A stretch of 64,000 bases of DNA from an uncultured Collinsella sp. Its GTDB lineage: Bacteria > Actinomycetota > Coriobacteriia > Coriobacteriales > Coriobacteriaceae. Within the stretch, counting starts at the first letter, position 1, and each line of letters opens with the position of its first letter. The stretch spans positions 34,027 through 98,026 of the forward strand of contig CABUUJ010000002.1 of assembly GCA_902494715.1 (NCBI GenBank), given 5' to 3'. Of this stretch, positions 1-8,905 are shown one piece after another. The notes beneath the pieces are model-generated. The model made no database searches. It saw only the letters and a program-made list of their open reading frames with translations, and was not told the DNA's origin. The position numbers and the translations under genes were made by a program.

Positions 1-1256
1 AGGGCGTAACCGGTAAGAAGATCGAGCACCTGGTGTCCATCGGCATCGGTGGCTCCGATCTGGGCCCGGTCATGGCCTACGAGGCCCTGCGTCCCTACGC
101 CGACGCCGGTATCGACTGCCGCTACATCTCCAACATCGACCCCAACGATCAGGCAGAGAAGCTCAAGGGCCTCGATCCCGAGACCACGCTCGTGATCATC
201 GTCTCCAAGACCTTCACTACGCTCGAGACCCTCACCAACGCCCGCGAGGTCAAGACCTGGATGCTCGAGCAGCTCAAGGCTCAGGGCGCCATCGACGGCT
301 CCGATGAGCAGAACGCCGAGGCCGTGGCAAAGCACTTCGTCGCCGTCTCCACCGCACTCGAGAAGGTCGAGGCCTTCGGTATCGACCCCGCCAACGCCTT
401 CGGTTTCTGGAACTGGGTCGGCGGCCGCTATTCCGTTGACTCCGCCGTGGGCCTGTCACTGATCGTCGTGCTCGGCCCCGAGCGCTTCCAGCAGTTCCTC
501 GAGGGCTTCCACGCCATCGACGAGTACTTCTGCAACACGCCGCTCGAGAACAATGCCGTCGCGCTGATGGGCCTGCTCAACGTCTGGTACGTCAACTTCT
601 TCGGTTCCAAGAGCCACGCCGTGCTGCCGTACTGCCAGTACCTGCACCGTTTCCCGGCCTACCTGCAGCAGCTCACCATGGAGTCCAACGGCAAGCACGT
701 CCGCTGGGACGGCAGCGCTGTGACCTCCGATACCGGTGAGATCTTCTGGGGCGAGCCCGGCACCAACGGCCAGCATGCCTTCTACCAGCTGCTGCATCAG
801 GGCACCGTGGTGGTTCCGGCCGACTTTATCGCTTTCGCAAACACTGCCAACCCCGCAACCGACAGCGGCCAGGATGTCCACGAGTTGTTCCTGGGCAACT
901 TCCTAGCCCAGACCAAGGCACTCGCCTTTGGTAAGACGGCCGATGAAGTGCGCGCCGAGGGCACGCCCGAGCAGATCGTCCCGGCCCGCTGCTTTGAGGG
1001 CAACCGTCCGACGACCTCGATCTTCGGCGACACGCTGACCCCGTTTGCGCTCGGCGAGCTCATCGCCCTGTACGAGCACATTACGTTTGTCGAGGGCACG
1101 GTCTGGGGCATCGACTCCTACGACCAGTGGGGCGTCGAGCTGGGCAAGCAGCTTGCCAAGCAGATCACCCCGGCTTTCCACGACGACGCCGCCAAGGCCG
1201 AGCAGGACGCTTCGACCCAAGCGCTCATCGAGTTCTATCGCGCGCATCGTAAGTAG
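1..1256 (+). CDS. pgi: Glucose-6-phosphate isomerase, 5' end outside window
   Basis: Interconverts glucose 6-phosphate and fructose 6-phosphate in glycolysis in the cytoplasm. The reading frame is open from base 3, so the true start lies upstream; the GTG at 33 falls inside the conserved [11 protein letters not shown] motif and cannot be the start. Family signatures seen in order are the GGSDLGP sugar-phosphate loop, the signature around [15 protein letters not shown], the catalytic-glutamate region ([18 protein letters not shown]) and the C-terminal [13 protein letters not shown] lysine motif. It carries the longer bacterial-type C-terminus and ends with a strong terminator 34 bases on. Family assignment is very secure; only the N-terminus is missing. 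Confidence 0.97.
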   Translation, partial: GVTGKKIEHLVSIGIGGSDLGPVMAYEALRPYADAGIDCRYISNIDPNDQAEKLKGLDPETTLVIIVSKTFTTLETLTNAREVKTWMLEQLKAQGAIDGSDEQNAEAVAKHFVAVSTALEKVEAFGIDPANAFGFWNWVGGRYSVDSAVGLSLIVVLGPERFQQFLEGFHAIDEYFCNTPLENNAVALMGLLNVWYVNFFGSKSHAVLPYCQYLHRFPAYLQQLTMESNGKHVRWDGSAVTSDTGEIFWGEPGTNGQHAFYQLLHQGTVVVPADFIAFANTANPATDSGQDVHELFLGNFLAQTKALAFGKTADEVRAEGTPEQIVPARCFEGNRPTTSIFGDTLTPFALGELIALYEHITFVEGTVWGIDSYDQWGVELGKQLAKQITPAFHDDAAKAEQDASTQALIEFYRAHRK

Positions 1257-1289
1257 TCGCTGCTGTTAACGCATCGCGCCTTATAGTCA

Positions 1290-1324
1290 GGGGCCCGTAT
1301 CCTATCGGATGCGGGCCCCTTTGC
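1290..1324 (+). terminator. Rho-independent terminator after pgi
   Basis: A 13-bp stem (1290-1302 with 1307-1319, one G-U pair) with a 4-base loop runs into a short T-rich tract. It sits between pgi and the convergent VirD4-like gene. Confidence 0.85.
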
Positions 1325-1397
1325 TTTGCCGTGGTCCCGGGGCGCACGGCCTTTGTGGAACATCGCCGGGGCGCCGCGCGCTGCGAGAACCCTGCGC

Positions 1398-2701
1398 CTA
1401 GATCTCGGCCTCCGCATGGCCTCGCTGCGCCTCGGGCAGCTCCCCGTAGAGCGGATGGTCTTCGAGCCTAAAGCGCTCGACCTGTTCGGGAGTGCGACCG
1501 CGTACAAAGAGCCACGAGCGATCGATCGGCGTCGCCATGAGCGTGCTGGGCAGCGCGTCGGCGCGGTCGGAAAACACCCGGGCACTCTCGGGATCCTGGA
1601 ACGCCAGCACCAGATGCGTGTCGCAGTTGCCCATGATGGAGCGTGCGCGTGCCTCGCCATAGAGCGCATCGAGCTGGTTGGTCGACTGCAGCAGCAGCGT
1701 TGCCCAGATGTTGCGGCTTCGGATAATCGAGAGCACGTTGTCGATCTGGGGGATCTGCAGATTTGCGAAGTCATCGAGCATAAAGCGCACGGGCACGGGC
1801 AGGCTGCCGTCGGGCTGCCTATCGGCCTCACGAATGAGGCCCATAAACGCCTGCGAAATAAAGAGGCCGGTCAGCGGATCGAGATTGCGGTCAATATCGC
1901 TCACGGTTACAAACAGGGCGCAGGGGGCGTGTCCCATGGAAGCGAAGTCTACCTGATGGCACTCACGATAGAGCTGTGCCGCGCCGTCGAATCCCAGACA
2001 CATGACCTTTTCGGCAAGGATGCCGACGATGCTCGCGTGCATGCGCTCGGCATTTTGCGTAATGGCGTAGCGCCGCCATAGCGAGAGGGCATAGCTTTGG
2101 GGGTCGGTCGTGATCAGGTCGTCAAACAATCGACCCGTGGCACCGTCCTGCAGGTGCTCGATTAGCTTGATGACCGAGCTGATCGTCTGCTCGTCGGCGG
2201 GCAGCTGTTCGGTGACGTAGGCGATAAGACACGACAGCAGGTTTGCCGCCGCATGATCCCAAAAAGGCTGGTTGTTGTCCTCGATGGGGCAGATGGCCTT
2301 TGCCACCGAGAGGATGTCCTGCTGGTTGGGCCTGCCGTCCGCCTTGCGGCGAATGTGCCTCAGGGGGTTGTAGCCGCAGCGCTCGATGCCGGGCGCAAGG
2401 GCCGGGACGGTGTTGAGGTCGGCGAAGTTGAGACATTGCACGCGGTAACCGTGGGCTGCCAGCACGGGTCCCACTTCGCGACAGAGCGTGCCTTTGGTGT
2501 CGAGCACGATGGTGCTTGCGTTCATTTGCAGCAGGTTGGGCTTGAGGACGTTTCGGGTCTTGCCGGCTCCCGAGGGGCCGATCACAAGTGCGTTGTTGTT
2601 GAGTCCCGTTGGCGGGTGTCGCAGGAAAGCGTTCGATCCTTGGCGAGGATGGTGGACGATGCGGACTCAGATGCGGCGAGGCGGCTGGCGAGGTTAGACA
2701 T
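1398..2701 (-). CDS. VirD4/TraG-like coupling ATPase, -1 frameshift
   Basis: This resembles the coupling ATPases (VirD4/TraG/TraD) that feed DNA to type IV secretion. The main open frame (1398 to about 2585) carries Walker A GPSGAGKTR, a Walker-B-like FMLDDFANL, and the family's LLLQSTNQL and HLVLAFQDPESARVF stretches. The natural N-terminus is in another frame: an ATG at 2701 opens with MSNLASRLAASESASS and reads to LSCDTRQ, after which the homologous sequence (TGLNNNALVIG) continues in the -1 frame. Joining them near 2605-2616 gives about 434 residues. I see no classical slippery heptamer, so this is a one-base loss, a sequencing error or unusual recoding. No N-terminal membrane helices are visible. 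The ATG overlaps the stop of the ClpP-like gene by 8 bases, suggesting coupled translation. Confidence 0.8.
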
Positions 2702-3311
2702 GGGCGACCTCCTTGGTGGTCGAGAGGATTTCGTGGGCAAAGCCGAGCTCGACGGCGCGCTCGGCCGAAAGGTAGGTGTCTTTTGCAGTGAGGGACTGGA
2801 TGCGCTTGGGCGTGAGGCCGCTGCGGTCCGAGAGGATTTGCGTGAGGGTCTTGCGGGTCTGCATGAGACGCCGGCTGGTTTCCTGCAGCGCAAGTGCCGA
2901 GCCGCCTGCCCCCTGGGGGATCAGCGGGTCGTGAATCATGAGCTCTGCATGGGGCGCCATACGGCGATCGTCGCCGCCCATAAAGATCACGGCGCCCATG
3001 GACGCGGCGAATTCCAGACAGACGGTGCGGATGGGGCACGATGCGAGGCGCATGGCGTCATAGATCGCAAGACCCGATCGCACGCTTCCGCCGGCGCTGG
3101 CGACAAATATGGTGATGGGGCGGCTGGGGTCGGTGGCATCGAGCAGGCGGATCTGCTGGCATAGGTCGTGGGCCATCGGGGTTTCGATGTTTCCCATGAC
3201 GGAGAGCTCGCGACGGGCGAGCATCTCATCGTAAATGCTGGTGAGCGTGATGCCTCGGGCGGATTCACGCATGGTGAGGGGGCTGATGATGGGGGAATGA
3301 TTGGTGTCCAT
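2694..3311 (-). CDS. ClpP-like serine protease of a mobilization-type cassette
   Basis: A 205-residue protein of the ClpP/crotonase fold. Features seen: GGSV(R)SGLAIYDAM (residues about 74-87), the nucleophile elbow AASMGA with Ser104, the catalytic His127 in HAELMIHDPL and Asp178 in AKDTYLSAERAVELGFA. The triad is thus complete, and the length matches housekeeping ClpP (about 195-205). Start at ATG 3311 is preceded by AAAGGAG. It overlaps the downstream VirD4-like gene by 8 bases and follows an unknown gene by 63 bases, so it is unlikely to be the main cellular ClpP; no Clp ATPase is adjacent. Its probable job is processing or quality control of cassette proteins, but that is inference. Confidence 0.85.
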   Translation of the reverse strand: MDTNHSPIISPLTMRESARGITLTSIYDEMLARRELSVMGNIETPMAHDLCQQIRLLDATDPSRPITIFVASAGGSVRSGLAIYDAMRLASCPIRTVCLEFAASMGAVIFMGGDDRRMAPHAELMIHDPLIPQGAGGSALALQETSRRLMQTRKTLTQILSDRSGLTPKRIQSLTAKDTYLSAERAVELGFAHEILSTTKEVAHV

Positions 3312-3374
3312 GAGGACTCCTTTCCGTTGGTTGTGTTGTGGAATAGGATTGTTGCCCGCGGAGGGGCTGGCGGG

Positions 3375-4265
3375 CTACAGGGTTCGTCCGAGCCTGAGAT
3401 CGAGCTCGGTTGTGGGGCAGGCTGCCTGTTCGTGCGGCTCGCAAGCGCCAAGGGCTCCAAAGCGATAGAGCGTTGCGGCGGGCGTGGTGTAGGCGAGCCG
3501 CAGCTGATGCTCGACAGGGGCACATCCGTCATTTTTGTAATGAGCCGCGTGGTACTGCGCGATGCTGGCGTTCATCTCGCTGCCATTGCGATGGCGCTCA
3601 AACTGGCGTCTGCAGGTCTCGATGATCTTTGCTACCGACTTGGGTGCCGTCGCGGGAACAAGGGCGAGATAGCCCTCAAATAGCTCGTTGATGCTCAGGA
3701 GGCACAGCAGGTCGATCAGCGTCCTTATGGCTACTCCCTCGGCAGAAAAGTGCGCGGTCATGCGGTTATATCGGTTGCGGTCGACGATGGCCGCATGGGG
3801 TCTTGGAGTTTTCTGCCCCGTGGTCCCGGGCTTTTGCCGCGCCTGTGTATTGAGCTCGACGTTGCAGCGCTTGAGGCCGTCCAACGGAAGGAACAGTGCG
3901 GTGCGCAGGGTGTTCCGCTTGCTTTCGAGTTCATGACGCTCGTCGGGTTCCCATTCGAGCTTGAGTTTCGTGTCGAGCGCCGTAAGCATATGGGCTAGGC
4001 AGCCTACGGTAAGAACGTACGAATCGTTGTCGCGTTTTGGGGCATAGGGGTCTGTCAGCTTGCGAATGTCGGGGTCGCCCATGATCTTTGTGCAGCGCTT
4101 CAGCAGTTGAGGGTGGTCGGCCAAGATCGTCGCGAGCGGTAGCGACGCGTAGTTCTTGATGGTCGCGGCGGCAAAGGCGGCGTCATATTCGTTTGCATAT
4201 GCTCGCTCAATGCGGGCATCCAGAATGCTTTTCTTATCGCCGTCTTCAGCGTGGTGGTTTGTCAT
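3375..4265 (-). CDS. Hypothetical protein, first gene of ClpP/VirD4-like operon
   Basis: I do not recognise this 296-residue protein. The frame can be extended upstream to 4421, but the ATG at 4265 has a good RBS (GGAGA, 5 bases away) and the extension is low-complexity His/Gln-rich, so 4265 is chosen. It is soluble, charged, without signal peptide or clear membrane helix; a Leu-rich helix (IRTLIDLLCLLSINELFEGYLALV) lies around residue 190-215. It is followed by the ClpP-like and VirD4-like genes on the same strand, so it probably belongs to the same functional unit, perhaps as a mobilization accessory. No relaxase motif (three-His or HUH) is visible. Confidence 0.65.
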   Translation of the reverse strand: MTNHHAEDGDKKSILDARIERAYANEYDAAFAAATIKNYASLPLATILADHPQLLKRCTKIMGDPDIRKLTDPYAPKRDNDSYVLTVGCLAHMLTALDTKLKLEWEPDERHELESKRNTLRTALFLPLDGLKRCNVELNTQARQKPGTTGQKTPRPHAAIVDRNRYNRMTAHFSAEGVAIRTLIDLLCLLSINELFEGYLALVPATAPKSVAKIIETCRRQFERHRNGSEMNASIAQYHAAHYKNDGCAPVEHQLRLAYTTPAATLYRFGALGACEPHEQAACPTTELDLRLGRTL

Positions 4266-4754
4266 AGCTTCTCCAATCGGTTGATGTTCGTGCTGTTTGT
4301 TGATGTGTTGGTTGTCGTGAGTGATGTGCTTGCCGTGGGTGATGTGCTGACGTTGGGGTGCTATGCGGTTTTCAATGAGCCCGTGAGGCAGTTGCTGCAG
4401 GGGCGGGATGGAACGGCCCATGCAAGGCGGAAGGCATCGTGCTCAAAATCGAGACAGCAATGCCCTGGGTGCCTCACATGTGGCAGTTACCTCATTAAGT
4501 TGTCATTACGTTTGGGGTTGTACTTTGCCGATCTTCCTTCTCTTACACGCTAAAACTCAAACTTCATATGCTTGATCTACTTAAAACCGCAACGGCGGTC
4601 TTTTATCAACTTATATGTCGGAACGCGTCTTTGCAAGTACTTTTTTGCCTTTGTTTCAAATGGGGTGGTTTTGCAACCGTCATACGCGCGCTGTGCGAAC
4701 GTGCCCCGGCTCGGATAAGATAGTGCGCGATAAAAACGATGCAAGGAGGCACAT
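4266..4754. other. Divergent intergenic region, mostly unassigned
   Basis: About 490 bases between the minus-strand cassette and the plus-strand HAD gene. The right half is clearly more AT-rich than the genes around it. A small hairpin (ACCGC/GCGGT, 4586-4599) with T/A runs on both sides could end transcription in either direction but is weak. A possible -10 (TAAGAT, about 4717) precedes the next gene. Nothing else is recognised. Confidence 0.4.
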
Positions 4755-5597
4755 ATGGCAATTAAAGCCATCGCAATGGATATCGACGGTACGCTCACCA
4801 ACGACCAGAAAGTGATTAGCCCGTGTACGCGCGAGAAGCTGCTCGCGGCGCAGGAGTCGGGCATTAAGCTCATTTTGGCTTCGGGCCGTCCCGCATGGGG
4901 GCTGCACGCCTTGGCGCAGGAGCTCGACCTTCAGAGTCATGATGGTTTGCTGGTGGCCTTTAACGGCGCTCACGTCGTCGATGCCCAGACCGACGAAGTG
5001 CTGTTCGATCAGGCTATGCCTGCCGACGAATTGCATCGCCTGATTGATCACCTGCGTAATTTTGACGTGATCCCTATGATTTCGCTCGGTCGCGATCTGC
5101 ACGTTGAGGACTCGTACCATTGCATGATCACGCTGCCTGACGGCTCGCAGAAAAACATCGTCAAGTATGAGCGCGACGCGTGCGATCTTAAGATTCGCGA
5201 GGTGGAGAGCCTGCATGAGGTCGCTGATGCTTATCCCGTGGACAAGCTGCTGACGGCGGGCGACCCGGCCTATCTGCAAGCGCATCACGAGGAGATGTAC
5301 GCGCCCTTTACCCAGACGCTTTCGGGTATGTTTACGGCCGACTGGTACTTTGAGTACACGGCGCCCGGTATTGACAAGGCCCGCGCGCTCGAGGGTGCCC
5401 TGCCCAAGCTCGGCATCGATGCCAGCGAGGTCGTCTCGTTTGGCGACGGCCAGAATGACAAGTCTATGATTGAGTGGGCCGGAACCGGTGTTGCCATGGG
5501 CAACGCCGTCGATGAGGTCAAGGCTGTGGCCCAGATGGTGACCGCCAATAATAACGAAGACGGCATTGCGGTGGCGCTGGATAAGCTGCTGGGTTAG
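4755..5597 (+). CDS. Cof-type HAD-superfamily sugar-phosphate phosphatase
   Basis: A 280-residue HAD hydrolase of the Cof (IIB cap) family, which dephosphorylate sugar phosphates, flavin precursors or related metabolites in the cytoplasm. Motif I is AMDIDGTLTND near the N-terminus (nucleophile Asp), motif II LILASGRP, motif III the DKARALEG lysine and motif IV SFGDGQNDKSMIEWAG. The cap domain sits between motifs II and III. An excellent RBS (AAGGAGG) precedes ATG 4755. A second, unrelated HAD enzyme follows after a terminator. Substrate cannot be told from sequence. Confidence 0.92.
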   Translation: MAIKAIAMDIDGTLTNDQKVISPCTREKLLAAQESGIKLILASGRPAWGLHALAQELDLQSHDGLLVAFNGAHVVDAQTDEVLFDQAMPADELHRLIDHLRNFDVIPMISLGRDLHVEDSYHCMITLPDGSQKNIVKYERDACDLKIREVESLHEVADAYPVDKLLTAGDPAYLQAHHEEMYAPFTQTLSGMFTADWYFEYTAPGIDKARALEGALPKLGIDASEVVSFGDGQNDKSMIEWAGTGVAMGNAVDEVKAVAQMVTANNNEDGIAVALDKLLG

Positions 5598-5619
5598 AAT
5601 CGCCGATAGTGCATGGCTC

Positions 5620-5645
5620 GGGCGTCCGCTTGCGGGCGCCCTTTT
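5620..5645 (+). terminator. Terminator after Cof-type phosphatase
   Basis: Arms 5620-5629 and 5632-5641 (GGGCGTCCGC with GCGGGCGCCC, one wobble) followed by TTTT. Its place just before 5661 also argues that the next gene starts at the GTG there, not upstream. Confidence 0.75.
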
Positions 5646-5660
5646 GTTAGGGAGGGTGCC

Positions 5661-6320
5661 GTGTCCGCATTTCCGTTCGACGCCGTTATCTTTGACATGG
5701 ACGGCGTCATTGTCGATACCGAGTATTACTACCTGGGCGAGACTGCCGCGTTTGCCAAGGAGCTTGGGCTTAACCTGACTCAAGAGGAGTTGAACGGGCA
5801 GGTTGGTACCTCGCATCAGTTCTTCCTGCGTATGCTGGTCGATTGGTTTGAGCGCGCCGGGAAGGGGCATTTAACTGGCGAGGAAGCGTTGATCCGTTGG
5901 GACGAGTGGGCGCATAAGCGTCCGCGCGACTATCAGGCTTTGATTAACCCAGGCGCCGTGGATACGATTCGAGAGCTGCCGCGCCGTGGCGTTCGCGTGG
6001 CGCTTGCCAGCTCGTCTCCCATGGATAGCATCGAGGAAGTGCTCAATGCGTGCGGGCTGTCGGATGCCTTTGAGTATGTGGTGAGCGGCGAGCAGTTTAA
6101 GGAGAGCAAGCCCGAGCCCGACATCTACCTGCATGCGCTGGACCTGCTGGGGCTGCCCGCGAATCGCTGCTGCTGCGTTGAGGATTCGGTGCCTGGCATC
6201 ACTGCCGGCAAGCGAGCCGGCCTGACAGTTATTGCCAAGCGCGAGGAGCGCTTTGGCTTTAGCCAGGATGCCGCGGACAAGATTATCGACCAGCTGCCGG
6301 AGCTGCTCACGCTTTCTTAG
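5661..6320 (+). CDS. HAD phosphatase, beta-phosphoglucomutase-like subfamily
   Basis: A 219-residue HAD subfamily IA protein. Motif I is FDMDGVIVDTE, the helical cap follows, motif II is LASSSP, motif III is ESKPEPDIYLHAL and motif IV CCCVEDSVPGITAGKRAG. This arrangement is typical of beta-phosphoglucomutase, 2-deoxyglucose-6-phosphatase and similar sugar phosphatases; the exact substrate is open. The start is the GTG at 5661, with RBS GGGAGGG; upstream in-frame residues would run through the terminator of the previous gene. A 14-bp terminator hairpin follows at 6404. Confidence 0.9.
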   Translation: MSAFPFDAVIFDMDGVIVDTEYYYLGETAAFAKELGLNLTQEELNGQVGTSHQFFLRMLVDWFERAGKGHLTGEEALIRWDEWAHKRPRDYQALINPGAVDTIRELPRRGVRVALASSSPMDSIEEVLNACGLSDAFEYVVSGEQFKESKPEPDIYLHALDLLGLPANRCCCVEDSVPGITAGKRAGLTVIAKREERFGFSQDAADKIIDQLPELLTLS

Positions 6321-6371
6321 GAGCGCGGTAGTTGCGCGTTTTTCGGGTCAGATGAGTAAATACCCGACATT

Positions 6372-6400
6372 TTGGTGCGGCAGCAAGCATACTTTATGCT
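6372..6400 (+). promoter_or_regulatory. Putative gntR promoter with overlapping 6-3-6 dyad
   Basis: TTGGTG (6372-6377) and TATGCT (6395-6400) are separated by 17 bases. An inverted repeat AGCATA-CTT-TATGCT (6386-6400) covers the -10 box and is a candidate autoregulatory operator. Transcription from here would begin close to the hairpin at 6404. Confidence 0.5.
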
Positions 6401-6403
6401 AAT

Positions 6404-6444
6404 GCGGGCTTAAGGGCTTGTTGAATGCCCTTAAGCCCGCTTTT
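6404..6444 (+). terminator. Perfect 14-bp hairpin terminator upstream of gntR
   Basis: Arms 6404-6417 and 6427-6440 pair perfectly, with TTTT after. It terminates the HAD gene; because the candidate gntR promoter lies before it, it would also be the 5' leader hairpin of gntR. Confidence 0.85.
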
Positions 6445-6470
6445 GACTTAATTGGGCTGGGAGAGGGTAT

Positions 6471-7214
6471 ATGCCACCGACTGAAGGACTAACTGACGGT
6501 AAAGCAGCGATACCGCTGTACCAACAGGTTATCGATATCATTAAAAACGAAATCAATTCCGGTGCCTACAAGGCGGGCGCGCGGATACCCAACGAATTCG
6601 AATTGGCTGAGAACTATAAAGTTGGCCGCGTTACCGTGCGACGCGCTATTGAGGAGCTCGTCCAGCAGGGCTATCTAACGAAGCGGCAGGGGAAAGGCAC
6701 GTTTGTCAATGCCCCCAAGCTTAAGCGCAAGATTCGCCAGAAGGATGACGTCCAGAGTTTTTCGGACGCATGTCGCGTTAACGGAATGGAGCCGGGGGCG
6801 TGCGTCATTTCGAGAAAGATACTGCCGGCAGATTCTACCGAAGCGCAGTTCTTTGGTGTTCCCGTTGGAACTGATTTGATTTGCGTTGAGCGTGTACGTA
6901 CTGCCGATGGAGTCCCCGTCATGCTCGAGAACAACATATACGTTTACGAGGACAACGCCTATCTATCAACGGCACCTCTATCTAACCAATCCATTTTTGA
7001 GTTCGTGCGCAACCGAACGGGCCGCACGCCCGCGTTTACCGACCCGTGCACGCTCGAGATCGCGTGCGCGTCGCCCGAGGTCGCTCGGCTGTTGGCAGTT
7101 CCCGTTGGCGAACCCTTGTTTTATATGGAAGCCTTCTTTTTCGATGAGCAGCGGCGGCCGTTTATCATCGGTCGTCAGCGGATCGTTGGGTCTCGCTACG
7201 TTTTTGACATCTAG
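6471..7214 (+). CDS. GntR-family regulator (HutC/UTRA type)
   Basis: A 247-residue transcription factor. Residues about 15-85 form the winged helix-turn-helix of GntR proteins (PLYQQVIDIIKNEI, RIPNEFELAENYKVGRVTVRRAIEELVQQGYL, RQGKGTFV). Residues about 95-245 form a UTRA ligand-binding domain, which in this family binds small sugars, amino sugars or amino acids. RBS GGGAGAGG precedes ATG 6471. It stands just ahead of, and in the same direction as, the fructosamine-type operon and is the obvious local regulator, in the place that frlR holds beside frlABCD in Escherichia coli (also a GntR/UTRA protein). A perfect hairpin separates it from the permease gene. Confidence 0.93.
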   Translation: MPPTEGLTDGKAAIPLYQQVIDIIKNEINSGAYKAGARIPNEFELAENYKVGRVTVRRAIEELVQQGYLTKRQGKGTFVNAPKLKRKIRQKDDVQSFSDACRVNGMEPGACVISRKILPADSTEAQFFGVPVGTDLICVERVRTADGVPVMLENNIYVYEDNAYLSTAPLSNQSIFEFVRNRTGRTPAFTDPCTLEIACASPEVARLLAVPVGEPLFYMEAFFFDEQRRPFIIGRQRIVGSRYVFDI

Positions 7215-7224
7215 GACATTGCGA

Positions 7225-7264
7225 ATGGAAACGCCCGGTGGATCATCTCACCGGGCGTTTCCAT
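7225..7264 (+). terminator. 16-bp perfect inverted repeat after gntR
   Basis: Arms 7225-7240 and 7249-7264 pair perfectly around an 8-base loop. There is no good T-run beyond the stem, so termination is likely but not certain. Confidence 0.65.
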
Positions 7265-7324
7265 ACCGTTCACGGCGCGAACACAACCGTTCAACCGCGT
7301 TGCGGCAACCAGTTTGAAATTATC

Positions 7325-7353
7325 TTGATGAAGGAAAAAGCTGCTGGTAATCT
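7325..7353 (+). promoter_or_regulatory. Putative promoter of the fructosamine-type operon
   Basis: TTGATG (7325-7330), 17-base spacer, TAATCT (7348-7353). The predicted start of transcription, near 7360, lies just before the palindrome at 7368-7390. Confidence 0.45.
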
Positions 7354-7367
7354 ATGGGACGTCATAG

Positions 7368-7390
7368 AACGTTTGCCTTATGCAAACGTT
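7368..7390 (+). promoter_or_regulatory. 9-5-9 palindrome, candidate GntR operator
   Basis: AACGTTTGC and GCAAACGTT are separated by CTTAT, immediately downstream of the predicted transcription start and 42 bases before the permease ATG. The position suits a repressor blocking the promoter. It could also form a small RNA hairpin. Confidence 0.5.
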
Positions 7391-7432
7391 GAAGCGAGAT
7401 GCGATGCAGTCTCGAGTTCTTTGGAGGTATCT

Positions 7433-8896
7433 ATGTCAGATACGAAGGCGAAGAAGACAAACAGACGTTTTAAGTTCAAATTACCGCATGTCTATACGAT
7501 CATGTTCTTGCTGATCGTTGTCTTTGCGGTCCTGACTTGGATCGTTCCCTCTGGTCAGTATCAGCGCAAGACGATTTTGACAGCGGCGGGCGAGCGTGAA
7601 GTCGCCGTTGCTGGAACCTATGAACAGGTCGATAAGAACTACACCGATTCCGAGACCGGCGAGACCATCAATCTGGGCCAGGATATCTTCGCGGTTCTGC
7701 AAGCGCCCACCAAGGGTATCCAAGAGGCTGCCGACGTCGTTGCGTTCGTCTTATTGATTGGCGGATCGTTCGCGATCATCACCAAGACCAACGCTTTGAA
7801 TGCCGGCATGAGCCGTGTGATTAAAAAGCTCAAGAACAAGGACATCCTCATCATTCCCATCACGATGACGTTGCTGTCCATTTGTGGCACTACGTTCGGT
7901 ATGTCTGAGGAAGCCCTGCCGTTCTATGCCATCTTCATTCCCATCATGATGGGTATCGGTTATGACTCGATGACGGCATTCATCATCTGCTTCCTTGGTC
8001 CTAACCTGGGATATTGTGCTTCGACCATCGACCCGTTTAATGTTTTGATCGCCCAAGGCATCATTGGCATCGAGGGTAATCCGCAACTGTGGCTGCGTGC
8101 CGTTTCTTGGGTCATCTTCACTGCCGTCGGTATCGCATGGGCCATGCGCTACGCCATGCGCGTCAAGAAAAACCCCGAGTCGTCCATTGTGTACGAGGAC
8201 GATAAGCTCAAGCGTATTGAATTTTCCGTGACCGATGCCTCCATCGAGGAAGAGTTCACTATCCGTCAGAAGCTCGTGCTTATCGATTTTGCTTGCGGTA
8301 TGGGCATTATCGTCTGGGGTCTTGTTACCCAGGGCTGGTACATGAATCAGATTTCCGCCGTGTTCCTTGGCATGGGCTTGCTTGCCGGTATCCTGGGCGG
8401 CCTTGACCAGCAGACGATCGCAGAGGAGTTCGTTAAGGGTCTCGCCGACTTTGCGTACGCTGCCGTCGTTATCGGTATCGCTCGCGGTATTCTGGTCATC
8501 GCCGAGGGCGGCATGATCATCGACACCATCCTCCAGGCGCTCGCTACCGCGCTCGCCGGTGCACCCGCCGCCGTCTACACCACGTTTATGTATGTCGTCC
8601 TTGGCCTGCTCTCTTTGCTGGTTCCCTCGAGTTCTGGCCTGGCGGCGCTCACCATGCCCGTTATGGGCCCCCTGACCGAGCTCATGGGCCTCAATCCCGA
8701 GGCGGCCGTCACCGCGCTCCAGTTTGCCAACCAGACCATCAACACCATCAGCCCCGTGGCGGGCATGACGGTCGCCGGTCTTGCCGTGGCTAGGATTTCG
8801 TTTGGCCAATGGTGGAAGACCATTTGGAAGTTCTTCATTTTCATGGTCGTCTTTGGCCTGATCGTAACGGCAATCTCTGGCATGCTTCCGGTGTAG
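7433..8896 (+). CDS. YfcC-family permease, fructosamine-type operon
   Basis: A 487-residue polytopic membrane protein of the YfcC/DcuC-like family, which carry dicarboxylates, amino acids or related organic anions. About 12 hydrophobic segments are visible, beginning with VYTIMFLLIVVFAVLTWIVPSG near residue 30, typical of YfcC. Family hallmarks include CGTTFGMSEEALPFYAIFIPIM and the C-terminal VPSSSGLAALTMPVMGPL and QFANQTINTISP motifs. The ATG at 7433 with RBS TGGAGG is the start; a longer frame from 7238 overlaps the hairpin. It is the first gene of the operon and replaces the FrlA-type amino-acid permease found in enteric fructoselysine operons; the Salmonella fructose-asparagine locus likewise uses a Dcu-type carrier (recalled knowledge). 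Cargo is inferred from neighbours only. Confidence 0.88.
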   Translation: MSDTKAKKTNRRFKFKLPHVYTIMFLLIVVFAVLTWIVPSGQYQRKTILTAAGEREVAVAGTYEQVDKNYTDSETGETINLGQDIFAVLQAPTKGIQEAADVVAFVLLIGGSFAIITKTNALNAGMSRVIKKLKNKDILIIPITMTLLSICGTTFGMSEEALPFYAIFIPIMMGIGYDSMTAFIICFLGPNLGYCASTIDPFNVLIAQGIIGIEGNPQLWLRAVSWVIFTAVGIAWAMRYAMRVKKNPESSIVYEDDKLKRIEFSVTDASIEEEFTIRQKLVLIDFACGMGIIVWGLVTQGWYMNQISAVFLGMGLLAGILGGLDQQTIAEEFVKGLADFAYAAVVIGIARGILVIAEGGMIIDTILQALATALAGAPAAVYTTFMYVVLGLLSLLVPSSSGLAALTMPVMGPLTELMGLNPEAAVTALQFANQTINTISPVAGMTVAGLAVARISFGQWWKTIWKFFIFMVVFGLIVTAISGMLPV

Positions 8897-8905
8897 GTGG
8901 TTGTG

